Positions 1-7,823 are shown, counted from the stretch's first letter. The stretch is DNA of 32,697 nucleotides from an uncultured Prevotellaceae bacterium (GCA_902782305.1 CACZMV010000028.1:1-32697), one strand, 5' to 3'. Made by a program: numbers and translations. The notes: generated by a model not told the origin, from the sequence alone.

Positions 1-108
1 ATCGGTGACGGCAACTCTCTCGTACAGGTTGTTGCTTGGTACGACAATGAGAACTCTTACACTTCTCAGATGGTTCGCACCATTAAGTACCTCGCTGAGT
101 TGAAATAA
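1..108 (+). CDS. gap: Glyceraldehyde-3-phosphate dehydrogenase, C-terminal fragment
   Basis: The first 108 bases read in frame 1 as 35 residues and a TAA stop. They contain [16 protein letters not shown], the signature end of the GAPDH catalytic domain (the W-Y-D-N-E block next to the phosphate-binding site). GAPDH converts glyceraldehyde-3-phosphate to 1,3-bisphosphoglycerate in cytosolic glycolysis. The 5' part of the gene lies outside the window, so nothing can be said about its promoter or cofactor preference. A strong intrinsic terminator follows 16 bases after the stop, so transcription probably ends here. Confidence 0.93.
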   Translation: MGDGNSLVQVVAWYDNENSYTSQMVRTIKYLAELK

Positions 109-124
109 TAATTATTTCACGATA

Positions 125-160
125 AAAAAGGCCACTTAGCATTGCTGAGTGGCTTTTTTT
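125..160 (+). terminator. Intrinsic terminator after gap
   Basis: GCCACTTAGC (131-140) pairs with GCTGAGTGGC (144-153) as a 10-bp stem with one G-T pair and an ATT loop. A run of T (154-160) follows and a run of A precedes. The A run makes it potentially active on both strands. The 3' half also carries the TTG used as a possible -33 element of the next promoter. Confidence 0.92.
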
Positions 161-171
161 GTTTATCTTTG
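142..171 (+). promoter_or_regulatory. Promoter for miaA (-33 TTG, -7 TATCTTTG)
   Basis: TATCTTTG at 164-171 fits the Bacteroidetes -7 consensus TAnnTTTG. A TTG at 142-144 lies 19 bp upstream and is inside the gap terminator hairpin. The expected start of transcription is only a few bases before the ATG at 181, so the miaA message would be almost leaderless. The match is by eye. Confidence 0.65.
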
Positions 172-180
172 CAAACGGAT

Positions 181-1110
181 ATGAAACAGATGATAACGAT
201 TCTTGGACCTACTGCCAGCGGAAAGACTCCGTTGGCTGCAGCCTTGGCGTATGAGATTGGAGGGGAAATCATCTCTGCAGATTCGCGACAGGTGTATCGC
301 AGAATGGACATCGGAACGGGTAAGGACCTTGCAGATTATACGGTTCAGGGTGCAGGGTTCAGGGTTCCTTATCATCTGATTGATATCTGTGAGCCAGGAA
401 CGAAGTATAACCTGTTTCAATATCAGCAGGACTTCTTCGATGCTTATCATGATATAATTGGTAGAGGGGTGACTCCGATACTCTGTGGAGGAACGGGCCT
501 GTATATCGAGGCTGTGCTGAAAGGATATCAGTTGTCGCCTGTACCTCAGAACCCGGAGCTGCGCCAACGACTGGAGGGCAAGTCGCTGGAGGAACTGACG
601 CAGATGCTGGTAGAGCTGAAAGCCAGGAATGGTTCGACGATGCACAACAAGACGGACGTGGACTCTTGTCAAAGAGCTATCCGCGCCATCGAGATAGAGG
701 AGTATAACCTGCATACCCCCACACCCAAGCGTGAACTGCCTCCTATTGACTCGTTGATTATAGGGGTCGACATTGATCGTGAGGCACGACGTGAGAAGAT
801 TACGCGCCGTCTGAAGGCTCGTCTGGAAGAAGGTATGATAGATGAGGTCAAGGGGCTGATGGCTGAGGGAATACCTGCAGAGGACTTGATATATTATGGA
901 CTGGAATATAAGTTCGTGACAGAGTATATCACAGGACAGTTGACCTACGACGAGATGTTCAGTCGTCTGGAGATAGCTATCCACCAGTTTGCCAAGCGAC
1001 AGATGACATGGTTCCGAGGCATGGAGCGTCGTGGATTCACCATCCACTGGATAAACGCCCTGCAACCCATGGAAGAGAAAGTGGCGCAGATTCTTAAAAT
1101 GGCCCAATAA
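181..1110 (+). CDS. miaA: tRNA dimethylallyltransferase MiaA
   Basis: The 309-residue product transfers a dimethylallyl group from DMAPP to the N6 of A37 in tRNAs that read codons starting with U. It has the P-loop GPTASGKT (residues 9-16), the DSRQVYRRMDIGTGKD block, PYHLID, the GGTGLYIEAVLKG substrate-channel block, and the C-terminal AKRQMTWFR motif. Length is normal for MiaA. The reading frame stays open upstream to 142, but that start would lie inside the gap terminator and upstream of the promoter box, so ATG 181 is preferred; ATG 190 is possible. Bacteroidetes often carry two MiaA paralogues, and the GLEYKF block in place of the usual GLGYKE type may mean this is the more divergent one; that is inference. 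It is followed by a 54-base AT-rich repeat spacer and the lipid-kinase-like gene, with no promoter box between them. Confidence 0.93.
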   Translation: MKQMITILGPTASGKTPLAAALAYEIGGEIISADSRQVYRRMDIGTGKDLADYTVQGAGFRVPYHLIDICEPGTKYNLFQYQQDFFDAYHDIIGRGVTPILCGGTGLYIEAVLKGYQLSPVPQNPELRQRLEGKSLEELTQMLVELKARNGSTMHNKTDVDSCQRAIRAIEIEEYNLHTPTPKRELPPIDSLIIGVDIDREARREKITRRLKARLEEGMIDEVKGLMAEGIPAEDLIYYGLEYKFVTEYITGQLTYDEMFSRLEIAIHQFAKRQMTWFRGMERRGFTIHWINALQPMEEKVAQILKMAQ

Positions 1111-1164
1111 ATAGTAAATTGTAAATTGTCAAATTGTAAATAATAGAAAATAGTCCAATTGTAA
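1111..1164 (+). repeat. AT-rich 7-8 base periodic repeat in the miaA to lipid-kinase spacer
   Basis: The whole spacer is built from near-copies of TAAATTG, GTAAATTG and TCAAATTG, ending in the ATG of the next gene. Related repeats occupy the spacers at 16342-16380 and 24709-24742. No -7 promoter box is seen here, so the two genes are probably one transcript. Confidence 0.8.
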
Positions 1165-2085
1165 ATGGAGAATAATCGATGGGGTATCCTATATTGCCCA
1201 AAGGCACATGCCAGTAAACAGCGCGAGAAGATACAGCGTGCGCTGGATGAGCGTAACGTGGTTTACGACTTTGTGCAGAGCGAGTCGACAGACAGTGTGG
1301 AGCGACTGATGAACATGCTGATCCACAATGGGTATAAGACCATCATCATTGTGGGGGGCGACTCTGCCTTGAACGATGCAGTGAACTGTCTGATGGGCGT
1401 GGAGAAACAGGTGCGTGACCAAATAGCGCTGGGCGTGATTCCCAATGGGGTGATGAACGACTTTGCCCGCTATTGGGACTTCAAGGAAGGAAACTTGGAA
1501 CAGACCATAGACTGGCTGGTGAAGCGTCGTATCCGTAAGGTGGACCTGGGATGCATCCGTTATACGAACAAGAAAGGGGAGGCATGTCATCGGTATTTCC
1601 TGAACTGCGTCAACGTAGGACTGATAGCTGACGTGATGAACCTGCGTCACCAGGCGCGTTCGCTGTTGGGTTCACGTACCCTCTCTTTCATCGTCTCCAT
1701 CTTCCTCATGATTTTCCATCGCATGGACTATAAGATGCATGTCCGCATTAATAGTGACACGATAAACCGAAAGGTGATGAATATGTGTGTGGGCAGTGGA
1801 CCAGGCTATGGACAAACACCCAGCGCTGTGCCTTATAACGGTATGCTGGATGTGTCAGTGGTCTATCATCCGGAACTGCTCCAGCTCTTGGCTGGTTTCT
1901 GGCTTCTGCTGACGGGCCGGTTCCTGAACCATCGCAGCGTACACCCCTATCGTACGAGAGAGGTGATCGTGGAGGAATCGCAGAAGGCACTGGTGGGTGT
2001 GGATGGACGTCTGCTGGGAACACCGGAGGGCCCCTACCGCATTAATGTGGAACTGGAGGTCATCAACTTCCTGATACCCGATTAA
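1165..2085 (+). CDS. Diacylglycerol/lipid kinase family protein (YegS/DgkB type)
   Basis: The 306-residue protein matches the DAGK catalytic domain family, which phosphorylates diacylglycerol or related lipids at the membrane face with ATP. The fold blocks are visible: a YCPKA start where the family has NPxSG, IIVGGDSALNDAVN (61-74), GVIPNGVMNDFAR (90-102), KVDLG, FLNCVNVG, a C-terminal GMLDVSVVY strand and a VDGRLLGTPEGPY loop. Two signature blocks deviate: the usual GGDGT reads GGDSA (64-68) and the usual GTxNDFA reads GVMNDFA. The nucleotide-binding glycine is thus a serine, so activity or substrate may differ; whether this is common in the genus cannot be seen here. Its last four bases overlap the end of the convergent Crp-family gene. 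Substrate is unknown. Confidence 0.82.
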   Translation: MENNRWGILYCPKAHASKQREKIQRALDERNVVYDFVQSESTDSVERLMNMLIHNGYKTIIIVGGDSALNDAVNCLMGVEKQVRDQIALGVIPNGVMNDFARYWDFKEGNLEQTIDWLVKRRIRKVDLGCIRYTNKKGEACHRYFLNCVNVGLIADVMNLRHQARSLLGSRTLSFIVSIFLMIFHRMDYKMHVRINSDTINRKVMNMCVGSGPGYGQTPSAVPYNGMLDVSVVYHPELLQLLAGFWLLLTGRFLNHRSVHPYRTREVIVEESQKALVGVDGRLLGTPEGPYRINVELEVINFLIPD

Positions 2086-2786
2086 CCGAGTTCTGACACT
2101 TTGGCTAGTTGTTGCTCATCCAAAATGGTGATGTTGCGACGATTGATCTTGACGAGACCTTCCTGCGCAAAGGCAGAGAGGGTGCGAATGGCATTGTTGG
2201 TGGTCATGTTGGAGAGGTTGGCCAAATCTTCCCGACTGACCTTGATGGCCAGCGTCTGTCCATTCTCCGTCGTTCCAAAGTTGTCCTTTAAGCGCAACAA
2301 TGCTTCTGCCAATCGACCACGGACATGTTTCTGAGTCAGACTGACGGTTGTTTCTCCAGCAGTGCCCAGATAGTAGGCGAGCTCTTTCAGGAAATAGATG
2401 GAAACAGCATTGTTCTGGGTGATAATCTTCTTGGCAACAGGCAGGGGGATGCGAAGAAGAGTGGTCTCTTCAAAAGCACCTGCTTCGGTGATGTAACGCT
2501 GACCCACAAACGAAGCACGATAGCCAAAGAACTCTTTGGGCTTGACCATGCGCATGATCTGATGTCTGCCTCCAACGCCTTCCTTGTAAATCTTAACCTT
2601 TCCTTTGACGACACAGAAAAGACAATTAGGCTCATCACCCTCGTGGTAGATGGCCTCATTTTTCTGATAACGTCTTATCTTGATAAAATTCTGCAATAGC
2701 TGTTGCTCTTCTGCTGTAAGAAGTTCCCAGACATCAGACAGCGTTTGCTTCATCCGTTGTATGTCGTTTCCTTTTTCTGATAACAT
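2082..2786 (-). CDS. Crp/Fnr family transcriptional regulator
   Basis: The 234-residue protein has an N-terminal cyclic-nucleotide-binding-type beta barrel (YHEGDEPNCLFCVVKGKVKIY) followed by a long dimerisation helix and a C-terminal winged helix-turn-helix (VSREDLANLSNMTTNNAIRTLSAFAQEGLV). The N-terminal Fe-S cysteine pattern of true FNR is absent, so the effector is unknown. The open frame reaches a TTG at 2822, but that codon sits inside the -7 box, so ATG 2786 is chosen. It is transcribed divergently from the glycogen operon at 2999 with both promoters in the shared gap, which makes that operon a natural candidate target; this is inference only. The gene end overlaps the convergent lipid-kinase gene by four bases. 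Confidence 0.9.
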   Translation of the reverse strand: MLSEKGNDIQRMKQTLSDVWELLTAEEQQLLQNFIKIRRYQKNEAIYHEGDEPNCLFCVVKGKVKIYKEGVGGRHQIMRMVKPKEFFGYRASFVGQRYITEAGAFEETTLLRIPLPVAKKIITQNNAVSIYFLKELAYYLGTAGETTVSLTQKHVRGRLAEALLRLKDNFGTTENGQTLAIKVSREDLANLSNMTTNNAIRTLSAFAQEGLVKINRRNITILDEQQLAKVSELG

Positions 2787-2819
2787 CCTTGCTTTTAAAG
2801 TAAGTTTGATTCGCGAGTG

Positions 2820-2847
2820 CAAAAATACAAAATATCTTCAAAATATC
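2820..2847 (-). promoter_or_regulatory. Promoter of the Crp-family gene with phased direct repeat
   Basis: Read on the minus strand, 2827-2820 is TATTTTTG, a TAnnTTTG -7 box. Immediately upstream CAAAATATC occurs twice on the plus strand (2828-2836 and 2839-2847), 11 bp apart, one helical turn. No clear -33 TTG is seen. The phased repeat may be an operator; autoregulation by the Crp-family product is only a guess. Confidence 0.55.
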
Positions 2848-2920
2848 CGCTGATTTGTCGTGAAATATATCCCACAGACAACAAAAATGCACCTTTTCTT
2901 AAAAAAAATCTAAATTTATT

Positions 2921-2950
2921 TTGTCATCACAATGAAAATTCGTACTTTTG
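2921..2950 (+). promoter_or_regulatory. Promoter of the glycogen operon
   Basis: TTG at 2921-2923 is followed after 19 bp by TACTTTTG at 2943-2950, a full Bacteroidetes -33/-7 pair. The expected leader before the ATG at 2999 is about 40 bases and AT-rich. Confidence 0.78.
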
Positions 2951-2998
2951 AGGAAAATATAAATCTAAAACAAAATGTAAAACCTTAAAATAGGAACT

Positions 2999-4981
2999 AT
3001 GAGTTATTTACGATTAGAAAAAGCGGTAATGACCAACTTGGAGGAATCCCTCCGTCGTGAATTGCTTCGAACAAACCGTTCGGGTGCCTATAGTGCATCG
3101 ACTTTGGTGGACTGTAATACTCGAAAATATCATGGTTTGCTCGTTGTTCCCGTACCAGAACTGGACGATGAGAACCACGTCTTGCTTTCATCGCTCGACT
3201 GTACGGTAGTTCAACACGGTGCTGAGTTTAACCTTGGACTCCACAAGTATCAGGGTAATAATTACAGCCCCAAGGGTCATAAGTACATCCGCGAATTTAC
3301 GTGTGACGTTGTGCCTACCACGCTGTATCGCGTTGGTGGCGTGTTATTGAAGAGGGAGACTATCTTCCAGGCTTATGAGGACCGCATCCTCATTCGCTAC
3401 ACCTTGGAGGATGCCCATTCTGCTACTACGCTTCGTTTCCGTCCCTTCCTCGCCTTCCGCTCCGTGCGCCAGTTTACGCATGAGAATGCAACGGCCAGCC
3501 GCGAGTACCATGAGGTGGAGAACGGTATCAAGACCTGTATGTATGCCGGTTATCCCGACCTGTACATGCAGTTCAACAAGAAGAACGAGTTCGTGTTCCA
3601 GCCCGACTGGTATCGCGGCATAGAGTATCCCAAGGAACAGGAGCGCGGATATGCCTCCAACGAAGACCTGTATGTGCCCGGATACTTCGAGATGAGCATC
3701 AAGAAGGGCGAGAGCATTATCTTCGCCGCATCGACGTCACCTATCAAGAGCAACACGCTGAAGACGGTGTTCCAGAAGGAGCTCGATCTCCGTCAGCCGC
3801 GTGACAACTTCTACCACTGTCTGGTGGCTGCTGCTCATCAGTTCCACTATCGCGATCGCCGTAGTGGCAGTTCGCCAGAACACCTTGACGACAGTGACGA
3901 CCGTTACCTGTTGGCAGGCTATCCCTGGTTCAAGGCCCGTGCTCGCGATACGTTTATCGCACTGCCTGGATTGACACTGGCTATCGGCGAACAGGACTAT
4001 TTCGAACACGTGATGAAGACCTCAGAGAAGGGCTTGCGCGAGTTCATGGAAGGCAAGCCGCTGAGTGTCAAGCTCTATGAGATAGAACATCCCGACGTAC
4101 CCCTGTGGGCCGTCTGGGCTATCCAGCAATATGCCAAGGATGCCGGACGCGAGAAAGGTTACAAGATGTACGGAAAACTCGTGAAGGACATCGTGAAGTA
4201 TGTCATGGCTGGTGGTCATCCAAACCTGCGTCTTGACGAGAACGGACTGCTCTATGCCAACGGTCGCGACAAGGCGATCACCTGGATGAACTCAACCGCC
4301 AACGGACGTCCCGTCGTTCCGCGCTCAGGCTATATCGTAGAGTTCAATGCGCTGTGGTACAATGCCATCAAGTTCTGTGCTTCCCTGGAGGCTGAGTTTG
4401 GCGATAAGAAGCTGGCTGACAAGCTCGAGAAGTTGTCAGAGGTTTGTAAGACATCGTTTGTGGACACCTTCATGAACGAGTACGGCTATCTGCTCGACTA
4501 TGTGGATGGCAACATGATGGACTGGAGCGTTCGCCCCAACATGATATTCCCAGTAGCATTCGACTACTCTCCGCTGTCGCAAGACCAGAAGAAGAGTGTG
4601 CTCGATATCTGTACGCGTGAGTTGTTGACCCCGAAGGGACTGCGTTCGCTGTCACCCAAGAGCGGTGGTTACAACCCGATGTATGTAGGTCCGCAGGCAC
4701 AGCGTGACTATGCCTACCATCAGGGAACAGCTTGGCCTTGGCTGGGTGGTTTCTACATGGAGGCCTGCTTGAAACTCTATAAGCGCACCCGTCTGTCGTT
4801 CATCGAGCGTCAGCTGGTGGGTTATGAGGATGAGATGATGTATCACGCATTGGGCACCATCAGCGAACTGTTTGACGGTAACCCGCCATTCCACGGACGT
4901 GGTGCTATGGCCTTTGCCATGAATGTGTCAGAGATCTTGCGTACGCTGAAACTCATGGAGAAATATACATATCAAAAATAA
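2999..4981 (+). CDS. Glycogen debranching enzyme (amylo-alpha-1,6-glucosidase, GH133-like)
   Basis: The 660-residue cytosolic protein hydrolyses alpha-1,6 branch stubs in glycogen. The N-terminal beta-sandwich domain is marked by TNRSGAYSASTLVDCNTRKYHGLLV-type residues (about 23-50: key R, G, Y, S, N, RKYHG). The C-terminal alpha/alpha barrel starts near residue 300 with GYPWFKARARDTFIALPGL and ends with VRPNMIFPVAF, ELLTPKGLRSLSP and YHQGTAWPWLGG (about residue 570-585). There is no signal peptide. It opens a three-gene operon with a GT4 glycosyltransferase 16 bases downstream and a GH57-like protein; this trio recurs in Bacteroidetes and is linked to intracellular storage glucan. Expression may depend on the divergent Crp-family regulator. 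Assignment to GH133 rests on recall of the family, not on a search. Confidence 0.9.
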   Translation: MSYLRLEKAVMTNLEESLRRELLRTNRSGAYSASTLVDCNTRKYHGLLVVPVPELDDENHVLLSSLDCTVVQHGAEFNLGLHKYQGNNYSPKGHKYIREFTCDVVPTTLYRVGGVLLKRETIFQAYEDRILIRYTLEDAHSATTLRFRPFLAFRSVRQFTHENATASREYHEVENGIKTCMYAGYPDLYMQFNKKNEFVFQPDWYRGIEYPKEQERGYASNEDLYVPGYFEMSIKKGESIIFAASTSPIKSNTLKTVFQKELDLRQPRDNFYHCLVAAAHQFHYRDRRSGSSPEHLDDSDDRYLLAGYPWFKARARDTFIALPGLTLAIGEQDYFEHVMKTSEKGLREFMEGKPLSVKLYEIEHPDVPLWAVWAIQQYAKDAGREKGYKMYGKLVKDIVKYVMAGGHPNLRLDENGLLYANGRDKAITWMNSTANGRPVVPRSGYIVEFNALWYNAIKFCASLEAEFGDKKLADKLEKLSEVCKTSFVDTFMNEYGYLLDYVDGNMMDWSVRPNMIFPVAFDYSPLSQDQKKSVLDICTRELLTPKGLRSLSPKSGGYNPMYVGPQAQRDYAYHQGTAWPWLGGFYMEACLKLYKRTRLSFIERQLVGYEDEMMYHALGTISELFDGNPPFHGRGAMAFAMNVSEILRTLKLMEKYTYQK

Positions 4982-4983
4982 AT

Positions 4984-4990
4984 AAGGAGG
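4984..4990 (+). promoter_or_regulatory. Strong Shine-Dalgarno site before the GT4 gene
   Basis: AAGGAGG lies seven bases before ATG 4998. Such a full Shine-Dalgarno is uncommon in Bacteroidetes, where most genes here have only AT-rich leaders. It suggests the glycosyltransferase is translated at a high rate within the operon. Confidence 0.8.
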
Positions 4991-4997
4991 AGAAGCT

Positions 4998-6269
4998 ATG
5001 AAAGTTTTAATGTTTGGATGGGAGTATCCTCCTCACGTGTTTGGTGGACTGGCCACTGCAAACTATGGTATCTCACAGGGTCTGCATGCGCAGGGTGATA
5101 TGGACATCACGCTCTGTCTGCCCAAGCCTTTTGGTGATGAAGACCGTTCGGCTTGTCAGATTGTAGCCATGAACGCTGTACCTATTGCCTATCGCGACGT
5201 TACAGCTGATTATGTTCGTGAGCGTGTAGGTAACATCATGGATCCTGACCTTTATTTCCGTCTGCGCGACCATTTGTATGCCGACTTTAACTACATGCAT
5301 GTCAATGACCTTGGCGCTATGGAGTTTGCTGGAGGTTATCCTGGTAACCTGCATGAGGAGATAAACAACTACTCAATTATTGCTGGTGTGGTAGCTCGCA
5401 CACTGGATTACGACATTATTCATGCCCATGACTGGCTGACCTATCCTGCGGGTATTCATGCCAAGCAGGTAAGTGGCAAGCCACTGTGTATCCACGTGCA
5501 TGCAACAGACTTCGACCGTTCTCGTGGTAAGGTGAACCCCACCGTTTACTCCATCGAGAAGAATGGTATGGACAATGCTGACTGCATCATGTGTGTATCG
5601 GAGCTGACCCGTCAGACCGTTATCAACCAGTATCATCAGGATCCACGCAAGTGCTTCACTGTTCACAATGCAGTATATCCATTGCCTGACGAGTATCAGG
5701 CCATTCCTCGTCCTGACCATACAGGCAAGGATAAGGTGGTGACCTTCCTCGGACGTATCACCATGCAGAAGGGTCCTGAATACTTCGTGGAGGCTGCCAA
5801 TATGGTGATTCGTCGTACGCGCAACGTTCGCTTCTGTATGGCAGGTTCGGGCGATATGATGGATGCGATGATTTATCTGGCTGCAGAGCGCGGCATTGCC
5901 GACCGTTTCCACTTCCCAGGCTTCATGCGTGGTAAGCAGGTATATGAATGTTTGAAAGACTCTGATGTCTATGTGATGCCTTCTGTCTCTGAACCGTTTG
6001 GTATCTCGCCACTGGAGGCTATGCAGTGTGGTACGCCCTCTATCATCTCGAAGCAGTCGGGATGTGCCGAGATTCTGACCAACTGTATCAAGGTAGACTA
6101 TTGGGACATCCATGCCTTGGCTGATGCCATCTATTCTATCTGTGCCAACGAGTCGCTCTTCAACTACCTCAAGGAAGAGGGTAAGAACGAGGTTGACCAG
6201 ATAACATGGGAGAAGGTTGGCGCATGGATTGCAACACTCTACAAACGCACCCTTGGTTGGGAACAGTAA
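4998..6269 (+). CDS. GT4-family glycosyltransferase (glycogen synthase-like)
   Basis: The 423-residue protein has two Rossmann domains of the GT-B fold. The N-terminal part begins MKVLMFGWEYPPHVFGGLA, with the Gly-Gly donor/acceptor loop typical of glycogen-synthase-like enzymes, and carries DIIHAHDWLTYPAG. The C-terminal domain has FLGRITMQKGPEYF, the MAGSGD turn, and the retaining-transferase E-x7-E motif EPFGISPLE (E332, E340). It probably uses a nucleotide-glucose donor to extend alpha-1,4-glucan, given its place between a debranching enzyme and a GH57-like protein. Donor specificity cannot be read from the sequence. It has the strongest ribosome-binding site in the window. A 39-base repeat spacer follows. 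Confidence 0.9.
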   Translation: MKVLMFGWEYPPHVFGGLATANYGISQGLHAQGDMDITLCLPKPFGDEDRSACQIVAMNAVPIAYRDVTADYVRERVGNIMDPDLYFRLRDHLYADFNYMHVNDLGAMEFAGGYPGNLHEEINNYSIIAGVVARTLDYDIIHAHDWLTYPAGIHAKQVSGKPLCIHVHATDFDRSRGKVNPTVYSIEKNGMDNADCIMCVSELTRQTVINQYHQDPRKCFTVHNAVYPLPDEYQAIPRPDHTGKDKVVTFLGRITMQKGPEYFVEAANMVIRRTRNVRFCMAGSGDMMDAMIYLAAERGIADRFHFPGFMRGKQVYECLKDSDVYVMPSVSEPFGISPLEAMQCGTPSIISKQSGCAEILTNCIKVDYWDIHALADAIYSICANESLFNYLKEEGKNEVDQITWEKVGAWIATLYKRTLGWEQ

Positions 6270-6308
6270 TCATAAAAATCAAAGTTCAAAATTCAAAGTT
6301 CAAAGTAT
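6270..6308 (+). repeat. Heptad repeat CAAAGTT in the GT4 to GH57 spacer
   Basis: The spacer contains four successive heptads: CAAAGTT, CAAAATT, CAAAGTT, CAAAGTA, directly before ATG 6309. It resembles in size, AT content and placement the TAAATTG-type spacers elsewhere in the window, but the heptad differs. No promoter box or ribosome-binding site is visible in it. Confidence 0.75.
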
Positions 6309-7745
6309 ATGAAAACAATTTGTTTATATTTCGAGATACATCAGATTATCCATCTGAAGCGCTATCGTTTCTTCGATATCGGTACCGATCATTACTACTA
6401 TGACGACTACGAGAACGAGCGCAGCATCACCGACATCGCCAACCGTTCTTATATGCCTGCCCTGACAGCTATCGGCGACATGATTAAGGAACATGGCCAG
6501 TATTTCAAAGTTGCCTTCTCTCTGTCTGGTACAGGCATTGAGCAGTTGGAGTATCATGCTCCACAGGTGATTGAGAAGCTGCAGGAACTGAACCAGACAG
6601 GATGTGTGGAGTTCCTGGCAGAGCCTTATTCTCATGGCCTCTCATCTCTGGCTAACGAGGAGACCTTCGCCCTGGATGTGAAGAAACAGTGCGCCAAGAT
6701 AGAAGAGCTGTTTGGCAAGAAGCCTACCGTAGCACGTAACTCATCACTGATCTATTCTGACGACATTGGTGGTCAGATTGCAGCCATGGGCTTCAAGGGT
6801 ATGCTGACTGAGGGTGCCAAGCACGTGCTGGGATGGAAGAGCCCACACTATGTTTACAACTGTAACATCGCTCCAAACCTGAAGCTGTTGCTTCGCGACG
6901 TTGAGCTGTCAGACGATATCTCACTTCGTTTCAACAATCCAGACTGGGAGGGCTATCCTCTGTTTGCTGATGCTTATATCGATCGTATTGCCCGCTTCCC
7001 AGAAGAGGAGCAGATCATCAATATCTTCATGGAGCTCTCTGCTCTGGGTATTGCCCAGCCCCTCAGCTCCAACATTCTTGACTTCCTCAAGGCATTACCC
7101 GCATGTGCTAAGGAGAAAGGTATTACCTTCTCTACACCTACGGAAATCTGCATGAAGGTGAAGAGTGTAGGCAACCTCGATGTGCCCGACACCTTGTCAT
7201 GGGTTGACGAGGAGCGCGACTGCTCTTGCTGGTTGGGTAACGCTATGCAGCGTGAGGCCTTCAACAAGCTCTACAGTGTAGCTGATCGTCTGCGCATTGC
7301 GGATGATCCACGTATCAATCAGGACTGGGACTATCTGCAGGCTTCCAACAACTTCCGCTTCATGACCACCAAGCCTTCTAATGTAGGATTGGATCGTGGT
7401 ATCTATAGTGGCCCATTTGATGCTTTCACCAACTACATGAATATCCTGGGTGACTTCATCAACAGAGTGAATGCGCTCTATCCTCCCGAAATCGAGAACG
7501 ATGAGTTGAATGCACTGCTCACCACCATCCGTAACCAGGGTGATGAGATTGAGATGAAGGATGCTGAGATTACACGTCTGAAGGCTCGTCTGGCAAAGCT
7601 GGAACCCGAGAAGGAAGAGAAGCCCGTGAAGAAGGCTGCTCCCAAAAAGCCCGCAGCCAAGAAACCCGCTGCTAAAAAGCCTGCCGCCAAGAAAGCTCCT
7701 GCTAAGAAGGTAGAAGAGAAGAAAGCAGAAGAAGTGAAAGAATAA
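6309..7745 (+). CDS. GH57 alpha-amylase-like protein with substituted catalytic residues and Lys/Ala/Pro tail
   Basis: This 478-residue protein has the GH57 beta/alpha barrel (about 1-390): ICLYFEIHQ at the N-terminus, EFLAEPYSHGLSS, SSLIYSDDIGG, GFKGMLTEGAKHVLGW, and the late VDEERDCSCWLGNAMQ block. In active GH57 alpha-amylases the nucleophile sits in an RNTELIY-type block and the acid in an FMDYETFG-type block, as I recall the family. Here these read RNSSLIY, giving S146 for Glu, and FMELSALG, giving E242 for Asp with the following Glu also lost. It may therefore bind rather than cleave glucan. Residues 393-435 look like a coiled coil. Residues 436-478 are a basic, histone-H1-like tail with KPAAK repeats and an acidic end. 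The operon mates are a debranching enzyme and a GT4 transferase, so a glycogen-associated scaffold or regulatory role is plausible but inferred. A bidirectional terminator follows. Confidence 0.85.
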   Translation: MKTICLYFEIHQIIHLKRYRFFDIGTDHYYYDDYENERSITDIANRSYMPALTAIGDMIKEHGQYFKVAFSLSGTGIEQLEYHAPQVIEKLQELNQTGCVEFLAEPYSHGLSSLANEETFALDVKKQCAKIEELFGKKPTVARNSSLIYSDDIGGQIAAMGFKGMLTEGAKHVLGWKSPHYVYNCNIAPNLKLLLRDVELSDDISLRFNNPDWEGYPLFADAYIDRIARFPEEEQIINIFMELSALGIAQPLSSNILDFLKALPACAKEKGITFSTPTEICMKVKSVGNLDVPDTLSWVDEERDCSCWLGNAMQREAFNKLYSVADRLRIADDPRINQDWDYLQASNNFRFMTTKPSNVGLDRGIYSGPFDAFTNYMNILGDFINRVNALYPPEIENDELNALLTTIRNQGDEIEMKDAEITRLKARLAKLEPEKEEKPVKKAAPKKPAAKKPAAKKPAAKKAPAKKVEEKKAEEVKE

Positions 7746-7765
7746 GAGTAATTCTTAATAACCAA

Positions 7766-7810
7766 AAGAATAGGGGCGAGCTCATGATGAGTTTCGCCCC
7801 TATATTCTTT
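7766..7810. terminator. Bidirectional terminator between the glycogen operon and mrp
   Basis: GGGGCGA (7773-7779) pairs with TCGCCCC (7794-7800), with an inner CTCA/TGAG stem and outer AAGAATA/TATATTCTT arms. A- and T-rich flanks on both sides make it suited to stop both the plus-strand glycogen operon and the minus-strand mrp transcript. Confidence 0.85.
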
Positions 7811-7823
7811 ATTGTATCCTTAT

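Noticed and set aside
142-180. Upstream start for miaA at 142
   Set aside because: It lies in the gap terminator and upstream of the -7 box, and the added residues are not part of the MiaA family start.
163-1107. Long minus-strand frame opposite miaA
   Set aside because: It mirrors a well-conserved gene, has no recognisable domain and no promoter; several similar frames occur opposite other real genes.
2787-2822. TTG start of the Crp-family gene at 2822
   Set aside because: The codon is part of the -7 promoter box, so it would not be in the message.
5373-6113. Minus-strand 246-codon frame opposite the GT4 gene
   Set aside because: It is a shadow of a well-conserved gene and its product has no family features.
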